A DNA stretch of 64,000 nt from contig CAXXPL010000005.1 of NCBI GenBank assembly GCA_963674665.2, positions 607,736 to 671,735 of the forward strand. The letters are read 5' to 3'. Source of the DNA: G963674665 sp963674665 (GTDB lineage Bacteria > Desulfobacterota > Desulfovibrionia > Desulfovibrionales > Desulfovibrionaceae). Positions within the stretch are counted from its first letter, which is position 1. Each line of letters begins with the position of its first letter. Shown here one piece after another: positions 58,027 to 64,000 of the stretch. Below the pieces are notes generated by a model. That model had not been told where the DNA came from and ran no database searches. It saw only the letters and a program-made list of their open reading frames with translations. The translations under genes were made by a program, and so were the position numbers.

Positions 58027-58539
58027 ATGGACTTGCGCACCTTCATCAGAGACGTGAAGGATTTTCCCAAGGAAGGGATCATCTTTTTTGACATCACCCC
58101 CTTGCTGGCCAACGGCAAGGCCTTTTCCTACGCCATCGACGCCATGGCCGAACCTTTCCAGGACCTGAAGGCGGACAAAATCATCGCTGCCGAAGCCCGT
58201 GGTTTCATCTTCGGCGCGCCTCTGGCCTACAAGCTGGGCATGGGTTTCGTGCCGGTGCGCAAGCCTGGCAAGCTTCCCTACAAGAGCATCTGCGCCACCT
58301 ATGAGCTGGAATACGGCACCGACACCCTTTGCATGCACGAGGATGCGGTCAAGCCCGGCGAGCGGGTCATCATGATCGATGACGTCATCGCCACAGGCGG
58401 TACTGTGGGGGGCGTGATCAAGCTGGTGGAAATGGCCCAGGGTGTTGTGGCCGGTGTGGGCTTCCTCATCGAGCTCGGTTTTCTCGACGGAGTGCAGCGC
58501 CTCAACGGCCTCGATCACGTCTGCCTGATCAAGCTGTAA
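58027..58539 (+). CDS. apt: Adenine phosphoribosyltransferase
   Basis: A 170-aa PRTase making AMP from adenine and PRPP. The start MDLRTFIRDVKDFPKEGIIFFDITPLL is standard Apt; the hood residues and AAEARGFIFGAPLAYKLG follow, and the PRPP loop is VIMIDDVIATGGTVGG. Length is normal. GGAGG lies 7 bases before the ATG at 58027; earlier in-frame codons are not supported. mtnP follows after 23 bases, so the pair recycles adenine released from methylthioadenosine. Confidence 0.97.
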   Translation: MDLRTFIRDVKDFPKEGIIFFDITPLLANGKAFSYAIDAMAEPFQDLKADKIIAAEARGFIFGAPLAYKLGMGFVPVRKPGKLPYKSICATYELEYGTDTLCMHEDAVKPGERVIMIDDVIATGGTVGGVIKLVEMAQGVVAGVGFLIELGFLDGVQRLNGLDHVCLIKL

Positions 58540-58562
58540 GCCCAAGGAATCGGGAACAGATC

Positions 58563-59309
58563 ATGAAAAGAATCGGCATCATAGGCGGCAGTGGCCTGGA
58601 CAATCCCGACATCATGCGGAACGCGGAGGACAAGGAGCTTGTCACTCCCTACGGCCCTCCCACCTCCCCAATCCGCATCGGGACAATCGGAGGCAAGGAG
58701 GTCTGCCTGCTGGCCCGTCACGGCCGGGAGCACACCGTCCCCCCCACCCAGGTGAACTTCAGGGGCAATATCCATGCCCTCAAGGAGCTGGGCTGCGAAT
58801 GCATCCTGGCCACCACGGCCGTGGGCTCCCTGCGCGAGGAAATCGACCGGGGGCACCTGGTGGTCCTGGACCAGTTCATCGATTTCACCCGCCACCGTAT
58901 CGTGACCTTTCACGAGCACTTCGAACCGCACCAGGCAGTGCACACCCCCATGGCCGAGCCCTTTGACGCGGAGCTGCGCAATATAATGTGCGGCGTATGC
59001 GCAGAACTCGGGTATGACCACCACCCCAAGGGCACGGTGGTCACCATCGAAGGCCCCAGGTTCTCCACCAGGGCGGAATCCAACATGTTCAGAATCTGGG
59101 GCGCGGATGTCATCAACATGAGCATCGCCCCGGAATGCGTGCTGGCCAACGAGGCAGGCGTTCCCTACGCCGCGGTGGCCATGTCCACGGACTACGACTG
59201 CTGGAAGGTGGACGAGGAACCCGTGACTTGGGAGGAGATTCTGCGCATCTTCACCCAGAACGCGGAAAAAGTCACCCAGTTGCTCCTCAAGACCATCGAA
59301 AAGCTGTAA
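58563..59309 (+). CDS. mtnP: S-methyl-5'-thioadenosine phosphorylase
   Basis: A 248-aa PNP-family phosphorylase that splits MTA into adenine and 5-methylthioribose-1-phosphate. GIIGGSGLDNPDIM and LLARHGREHTVPPTQVNFRG are diagnostic; ATTAVGSLREEI and MSIAPECVLANEAG (catalytic region) and AVAMSTDYDCWK complete the family. Together with the divergent mtaD it removes MTA, the by-product of polyamine and autoinducer pathways. The released MTR-1-P route (MtnA onward) is not in this window. Confidence 0.95.
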   Translation: MKRIGIIGGSGLDNPDIMRNAEDKELVTPYGPPTSPIRIGTIGGKEVCLLARHGREHTVPPTQVNFRGNIHALKELGCECILATTAVGSLREEIDRGHLVVLDQFIDFTRHRIVTFHEHFEPHQAVHTPMAEPFDAELRNIMCGVCAELGYDHHPKGTVVTIEGPRFSTRAESNMFRIWGADVINMSIAPECVLANEAGVPYAAVAMSTDYDCWKVDEEPVTWEEILRIFTQNAEKVTQLLLKTIEKL

Positions 59310-59334
59310 AAGAAAGATTGCATATAAATTCTGC

Positions 59335-59372
59335 GAGGGGGAACACCTTTTGAAATATAGGTTTTCCCCTCG
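59335..59372. terminator. Bidirectional hairpin between mtnP and a MarR gene
   Basis: CGAGGGGAA and TTCCCCTCG flank a 20-base loop. The arms match the other CGAGGGG terminators in this window. Confidence 0.65.
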
Positions 59373-59398
59373 GAAAACTCTTCAAGAATCAGCTCAAT

Positions 59399-59827
59399 CT
59401 ACAGTGATTGAAGCATCTTTTCCAGGCAACGGTGCAGGGTGGCGCGCTCGTCGTTGTCCAGTTCACTGATCATGTCTCGGGTCAGGTTGGCATGCAGGGT
59501 GTCGTGGACCTGAAAGTGCCGCTCCCCCTCTTCCGTGAGCTCCACCAGGATGGACCGGCGGTCCTGTTCGTTAGGGCGGCGGCGCACCAGCCCCCCCTGT
59601 TCCAGCCTGTCCACGGCCACGGTCAGGGTGCCGGTGGTCAGACCCATGTGCCCGGCCAGCTCCTTCATCCGCATGGGGCCATGCGTTCCGAGAATCTCCA
59701 GGGTATGGGTCTGGGGAAGAGTCAAGCCGCTGTCGCGCACCACCCCGTGCTCCCAAGAGGAGAACTTCTCGAAAAACTCCACCAGCAGTCTGCTCAGGAG
59801 TTTGGTGCCCTCGTGTTCGTCCTTCAT
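59399..59827 (-). CDS. MarR-family transcriptional regulator (second)
   Basis: A 142-aa winged-helix repressor. GPMRMKELAGHMGLTTGTLT and VAVDRLEQGGLVRRRPNEQD give the recognition helix and wing DRRSILVELTEEG. It has no Cys typical of redox-sensing MarR. The closest neighbours are convergent mtnP and, upstream, the pseudouridine synthase with divergent transcription, so a target cannot be named. ATG 59827 is preceded by GCGGAGAAGCGG-like sequence. Confidence 0.9.
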   Translation of the reverse strand: MKDEHEGTKLLSRLLVEFFEKFSSWEHGVVRDSGLTLPQTHTLEILGTHGPMRMKELAGHMGLTTGTLTVAVDRLEQGGLVRRRPNEQDRRSILVELTEEGERHFQVHDTLHANLTRDMISELDNDERATLHRCLEKMLQSL

Positions 59828-60089
59828 ATGCCCCGCTTCTCCGCAAATGATGAATGTGCAACCTCTACCGGCCTATGACGTATCCATGCGCCCCTTGGTG
59901 GAGCAAGGTACTATCAAATCCAAAAATCCCAAAATGAAAAGTCCCGCCTCCACAGCCTTGTTTTCTTGGCTGTTGGTGCCGTGTCCATAAAATTCACCAA
60001 GCTGAAAGCCATTGCACATCGCGCGACACCGGGCGGCCGAGCACCAGCCTCTTGCCCGGGGGGCTTTGCTCTGGCATGGTTCAGCCGCA

Positions 60090-60848
60090 ATGAACAACAC
60101 TGAATCCGATAACCTCATCAGACTGAACAAGGCCATCGCCCAGGCAGGGATCTGTTCCAGGCGCAAGGCCGACGAACTCATCCAGCAGGGGCAGGTGCAG
60201 GTCAATGGTGAACGCGTTGACTCCCCCGGGGTGCGCGTGAACCCGGACACCGACCGCATCACGGTGCAGGGCAGGGACATCTCCGCTTCCGCGCCTTCCA
60301 CGTTCTCCTACCTCATGCTGCACAAGCCGCCCAAGGTCATGACCACCCTCTCAGATCCTCAGGGGCGGAGGACCATCCTGGACCTACTGCCAGAGAGCGC
60401 CGCCACGTTGCGGCTGGTGCCCGTGGGCAGGCTGGATTTCATGTCCGAGGGGCTGCTGCTCCTGACCAACGACGGCGACCTGACGCACAGGCTCACCCAC
60501 CCCCGCCATCATCTGCCCAAGGTCTATCATGTGTCCGTGACCCGCACTCCGGACAAGGCCATGCTCTCCACCATGCGCAGGGGCATGCGCCTGAAGGAGG
60601 GCGACCAGCTCGCGCCTGTGGAGGTCCGGGTGCTGGAGGAATCCATCAGGGGGGCGTTGCTGGAAATGATCCTGATCCAGGGGGTGAATAGACAGATACG
60701 CAGGATGTGCAGGGATATGGACCTTGGGATACGTTTCCTGCGCCGGGTGGCCCAGGGGCCGGTGCGCCTGGATAATCTGCCCAAAGGGCAGTGGCGCACA
60801 CTGACTGCCCGGGAAATCGCGGCCCTGAAAAAGGCCGTCGAGATCTAG
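60090..60848 (+). CDS. rluB: RluB/RsuA-type pseudouridine synthase
   Basis: A 252-aa enzyme isomerising a uridine in rRNA (RluB modifies U2605 of 23S; RsuA modifies 16S U516). An S4 RNA-binding domain (IRLNKAIAQAGICSRRKADELIQQGQVQVNG) leads to the catalytic domain: GRLDFMSEGLLLLTNDGDL holds the catalytic Asp; TRTPDKAM and VNRQIRRMCRDMDL follow. The family is certain; the exact target uridine is not. ATG 60090 is used because S4 begins there; the in-frame upstream stretch has no support. Confidence 0.93.
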   Translation: MNNTESDNLIRLNKAIAQAGICSRRKADELIQQGQVQVNGERVDSPGVRVNPDTDRITVQGRDISASAPSTFSYLMLHKPPKVMTTLSDPQGRRTILDLLPESAATLRLVPVGRLDFMSEGLLLLTNDGDLTHRLTHPRHHLPKVYHVSVTRTPDKAMLSTMRRGMRLKEGDQLAPVEVRVLEESIRGALLEMILIQGVNRQIRRMCRDMDLGIRFLRRVAQGPVRLDNLPKGQWRTLTAREIAALKKAVEI

Positions 60849-61272
60849 TGTCTTATCTGGCGAAGCGGTCCTCCTCTATAAGCATACCATGAACTTGGAG
60901 GACACCAAAGCAGTGGCGCATTGCACAACCATGGCGGCCACTGCCGACTCTTTCCTCTCGTCGATTTTCCACTGTAGCGACCAACCGTAACGTTCCTCGC
61001 CCTAGCCTCTTCCGTAATTTTCTAGAAAATAGCTATATATATTCTACAGAACGCACTCTGCAATATACTGTTGCCTTTCCATTGCGATAATGTAATATAA
61101 TCAAACTTGCATTTTGTGCAGGACCGTGCACGGCGGTGGGGACTCAAAGGACGCCGTCACAGTTTAAACCATGCCATGCCAATGCAGCCACATGTTATCC
61201 CGTAGGCACTGGATAAGCGGCCTGCTTTTTGGCGCTTGTGTAATGTCGGGCTATTCCGTGGGGTGTGTCGTG
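60849..61272. other. Promoter-bearing intergenic region, AT-rich
   Basis: A GTCCTCC...GGAGGAC pair (60870-60905) could end rluB. TTGCCT (61071) and TATAAT (61096) lie 19 bases apart ahead of the giant lipoprotein gene. No protein or RNA gene seen. Confidence 0.5.
61071..61101 (+). promoter_or_regulatory. Candidate promoter of the OmpA-NodB-CapA gene
   Basis: TTGCCT at 61071-61076 and perfect TATAAT at 61096-61101, spacing 19. The spacing is long for a strong promoter. Confidence 0.35.
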
Positions 61273-64000
61273 ATGGTCAAGCGTCTTATTGTCGTGCTCT
61301 TTGCCGTTGTGCTTGTGACCGGTTGCGGTTCCAGACACATTGCAACCCTCGAAAATCCAGTTCAAAAACAGTCACGTCTGACACAGATAAAGAAACAGGA
61401 CACACCTGCCAGACTCCTGTGCTCTCTTCCTCTTTCAGATATCGGGGGCGATTCCGGAGAATTAAACCGGATGCTGGAAAACGCCGCCAAGGTGCTGCGT
61501 GACAACCCCGAGGCCGATCTGCGCATCACCGCCACGGCCTACCACCTGGTGCAGCCGGAAGACGGAATCAAACGCGCCACGCGCCTTGCCGAACACGCCA
61601 AGCGCCTGCTGATCCTTCGTTACAACATATCCCCCGGCCGTTGCAGCATATCCGCCTCCAGCTCCGATGATGCCGGCAAACGCCTGCTGCAGTTTCACAT
61701 CCTTGGAGCCATCACGGACATACGGTTGGCCGATGCGTCTGATAAAAAGACATCCCCGGCAACACTCTCGTATCCCGCTCCCACGCTGCGACCTGATCCG
61801 GAAGAGATGAAGGACCTGGACAAGGGACCTGTCCTGGAGTTGGTTGATGCCGACAGCGGCACCATGCCTGAAGGCAGCACCCAGGCCCATTTTCAGGTGA
61901 ATTTTTCCAACGGCCAGTCAAGGCTGGACAAGCCCGACATGCAGGCTCTCCAACAGGTGGCGGAGCTTATGCGGCTCAACCCCACGGCACTCGCGGAGAT
62001 AGAGGGGCACACGGATTCCAGCGGCTCCAGCGGGACCAATCTGCGGATTTCACTGCGCCGCGCCGAGGCTGTCCGCAACATGCTCATGAGCGAGCACGGT
62101 GTCTCCCCCCAACGGCTGCGGACCCGCGGTTTGGGTCAGGCACGCCCCCAGTATGACAACTCCACATCACATGGCAGGGCCCAAAACAGACGCGTTGAAA
62201 TCCTGGTCCGTTCTGAGACGCCTCTTCAAGGTGCGGAAAAGATGCAGGCCGCCTCGGACGGTAAAAAACAGGGAATCTCCGAGCCCCTGGGGCGCTGTCT
62301 TGTGCTCTGCTTCCATGGCGTGGACATGAAGTCCTCCCTGAGCATCTCCTCGGAGGCCTTCCAGCGTAGGATCGACGACCTGCTCAAGGACGGATACAAT
62401 TTCCTCACCCTGGAGGAGTTCGGCCGCCACATGATCGAGAACATTCCCTTTCAGGGGCGCAATGTGCTGGTGACCTTTGACGACGGATGGAAATCCACCA
62501 TGAAGGCTTACAGCATCCTGAAGGAACACAATCTCCCCTTCACCCTGTTCCTCTCCACCCTCTACATGGGGCATCCCACAGGGCTGTGCCTGAGCCAGGA
62601 CAACATCGAGGAACTCAAGACCTACCCGCTGGTGAGCTTCGCGAACCACTCCCATGCGCACTCCAAGCGGCTCATCGCCGGTTACTCCCACAATGGGCAG
62701 TACTATATCAACTACATCAAAAAGGACATTGCCAAGAGCAAGCAAAGGTTCAAGGAGCTCATCGGCAAGGACACGGAATATTTCGCCTTCCCCTTTGGCC
62801 ATTGGAACCTGGACTATGTGGCCGCGCTCGAGGAGGCGGGCTTCAAATACCTTTTCTCAGTGGAGGGGCGCACCATCGAAACCGGCATGGCGGCCCAGAA
62901 TCTCACCCACATCCCCCGCATCGGGGGACACAATCTGGGGATGAACCAGATTGCGGCCTATTTCCAAGGTGTTCCGCCCCATGTCCCAAAGCAGGCGGAC
63001 AAAAAGGAGGCCCCGCTGACCGAGGAACCTACTGTGGACGTCAGCCTCTCCACCCTGCCCAAGGGACCGGCCATCACCTCACTGCTGCAGGGCGCGAGCG
63101 TTCCCAAGCCATACTCCAAGATGGACCTGAACCATCCGACCACAATTCAACTGGCTCACAGGCATCCCGCCCAGGAGCCGGAACAATCCGAGAGCTCCGC
63201 GCGCGAGACAATGCAGGAGGTTGCGCAAGCCTCTGATCAATCCGCCGGCCAAAGAGCGGTAAAGGAACCTGCCATTGCGAGTGTGTCCAACAAACCGGTG
63301 GCCGCTACGCCCTCCCCGGCGCAACAGCATCCGGCTTTGGCGCACTCGGAAGTGACCTACACGCCGGTGGCCGACGTTTCCCCCGTCTCACCCCCTGAAC
63401 CGGCACGTAAAACCGCGGCCGGAACCTCCCGCATCCAGGGAAGATACGGCGAACGCAGGACCATACGGGAGCAACCCGAAGTGGTGCAGTCTCTCACGCC
63501 CAAATCCAGGACCATCGAGGTCGTGGCCGTGGGCGACATCATGATGGGATCCACATACCCGCACAACTACCTACCCCCGGAAGATGGCAACCAACTTTTC
63601 TCCCAGGTGCAGAACTTTTTCAGAGGGGGCGACGTGGTCTTCGGCAATCTGGAAGGCCCCATGATCGACGGCGGAAGGCCCTGCAAATGCGGCAAGGGCT
63701 CCTCCAACTGCTATGAATTCCGTATGCCCACTCGTTACGTGAAGCACCTCACCCGCGCCGGTTTCAATGCCATGTCCATTGCCAACAACCATGCGCACGA
63801 CTTCGGCCAGCAGGGGCAGATGAGCACCATGGATACCCTGCGCAAGCACGACATCGAGCCTGTGGGTGGGGAAGCGGTGGGGCACCTGCAGATCAAGGGG
63901 CAGCGCGTGGCCATGGTGGGATTCGCCCATCGTGGAAGGAACCTCGCCTACCCCATTCAGGACATCCAGGCTGCAAAGCGCATCGTCAGCGACCTGAAGC
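61273..64000 (+). CDS. Giant lipoprotein fusing OmpA, NodB deacetylase and CapA domains (cut by window edge)
   Basis: At least 909 codons, open to the window end. MVKRLIVVLFAVVLVTGCGS is a lipoprotein signal. Residues ~65-150 are a degenerate OmpA-like domain (LENAAKVLRDNPEADLRITA; RATRLAEHAKRLLI). A canonical OmpA domain spans ~205-315 (VNFSNGQSRLD; IEGHTDSSGSSGTNLRISLR with RAEAVR; NRRVEIL). A polysaccharide deacetylase follows: LCFHGVDM (~346), VTFDDGW (Asp403, Asp404), NHSHAHS (His459, His463) and YFAFPFGHWNL, so the metal and catalytic residues are present. After a Pro/Ala/Ser-rich linker (~590-745) a CapA metallophosphatase-like domain begins (VGDIMMGS, ~754; NLEGPMIDGG; ANNHAHDFG). One protein would bind peptidoglycan, deacetylate a polymer and carry a capsule-type phosphodiesterase. 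GGGGTG precedes the ATG. Confidence 0.9.
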   Translation, partial: MVKRLIVVLFAVVLVTGCGSRHIATLENPVQKQSRLTQIKKQDTPARLLCSLPLSDIGGDSGELNRMLENAAKVLRDNPEADLRITATAYHLVQPEDGIKRATRLAEHAKRLLILRYNISPGRCSISASSSDDAGKRLLQFHILGAITDIRLADASDKKTSPATLSYPAPTLRPDPEEMKDLDKGPVLELVDADSGTMPEGSTQAHFQVNFSNGQSRLDKPDMQALQQVAELMRLNPTALAEIEGHTDSSGSSGTNLRISLRRAEAVRNMLMSEHGVSPQRLRTRGLGQARPQYDNSTSHGRAQNRRVEILVRSETPLQGAEKMQAASDGKKQGISEPLGRCLVLCFHGVDMKSSLSISSEAFQRRIDDLLKDGYNFLTLEEFGRHMIENIPFQGRNVLVTFDDGWKSTMKAYSILKEHNLPFTLFLSTLYMGHPTGLCLSQDNIEELKTYPLVSFANHSHAHSKRLIAGYSHNGQYYINYIKKDIAKSKQRFKELIGKDTEYFAFPFGHWNLDYVAALEEAGFKYLFSVEGRTIETGMAAQNLTHIPRIGGHNLGMNQIAAYFQGVPPHVPKQADKKEAPLTEEPTVDVSLSTLPKGPAITSLLQGASVPKPYSKMDLNHPTTIQLAHRHPAQEPEQSESSARETMQEVAQASDQSAGQRAVKEPAIASVSNKPVAATPSPAQQHPALAHSEVTYTPVADVSPVSPPEPARKTAAGTSRIQGRYGERRTIREQPEVVQSLTPKSRTIEVVAVGDIMMGSTYPHNYLPPEDGNQLFSQVQNFFRGGDVVFGNLEGPMIDGGRPCKCGKGSSNCYEFRMPTRYVKHLTRAGFNAMSIANNHAHDFGQQGQMSTMDTLRKHDIEPVGGEAVGHLQIKGQRVAMVGFAHRGRNLAYPIQDIQAAKRIVSDLK

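Noticed and set aside
1..64000. CRISPR array or tRNA genes
   Set aside because: No short regularly spaced repeats and no clover-leaf apart from the tmRNA acceptor/T-arm were seen by eye; small tRNAs could still be missed without a scanner.

Overview
The window looks like chromosomal DNA of a Desulfovibrio-like sulfate reducer (Desulfobacterota). That assignment rests on the moderately GC-rich genes, the tmRNA tag (ANNDYDYALAA), a chemoreceptor with a C-terminal hemerythrin domain, an orphan four-cluster ferredoxin, a phenylacetate-CoA ligase paired with a tandem ACT protein, and CoaD-RsmD-MiaA housekeeping gene order. It is inference from gene content; no 16S rRNA is present. Most of the window is housekeeping and cell-envelope chromosome, broken by a few mobile segments.

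Layout: 1-3971 carries a partial PBP1A, a secreted protein built of 38-residue repeats and a small Tyr/Pro-rich secreted protein. 4088-4441 is ssrA (tmRNA). Directly after its 3' end lies an integrase remnant and a translationally coupled pair of P-loop ATPases (4807-9311), the second ending in eight TPR-like repeats: a decayed island with cargo I do not recognise as a named system. A universal stress protein follows, then a complete IS630-type element (10174-11169) with TA flanks. 11521-14238 holds a FecR-domain pair and a MarR regulator with a flavodoxin/ferredoxin gene; both of the latter promoters carry the same 19-bp operator-like palindrome. 14755-19331 is a three-gene sensory operon ending in an orphan PAS histidine kinase, and 19852-21507 a hemerythrin chemoreceptor. 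A group II intron (21690-23564) sits immediately after a Rho-independent terminator; its maturase has one internal TGA.

23600-28559 mixes small envelope proteins, a ferredoxin, class II fructose-bisphosphate aldolase and endonuclease IV. 28583-35258 is an envelope block (FecR domain, LPP20-like, TPR, SLH-lipoprotein, Tat-exported amidase). 35394-43238 holds sixA, a frameshifted GNAT-like gene and the MBL-rsmD-coaD-miaA-SpoIID-hydrolase operon. 43543-50315 includes LOG, glycosyltransferase, rsfS-gpmI-zinc ribbon, nitroreductase and a dynamin-like GTPase. 50527-52299 is paaK-ACT. The last part has an OmpA/L,D-transpeptidase lipoprotein, rtcB, methylthioadenosine salvage genes (mtaD divergent from apt-mtnP), a MarR regulator, a RluB-type pseudouridine synthase and the start of a very large lipoprotein that joins OmpA, NodB-deacetylase and CapA domains and runs off the window.

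The best candidates for something undescribed are the ATPase pair in the ssrA island, the OmpA-NodB-CapA fusion, and the 38-residue-repeat secreted protein.
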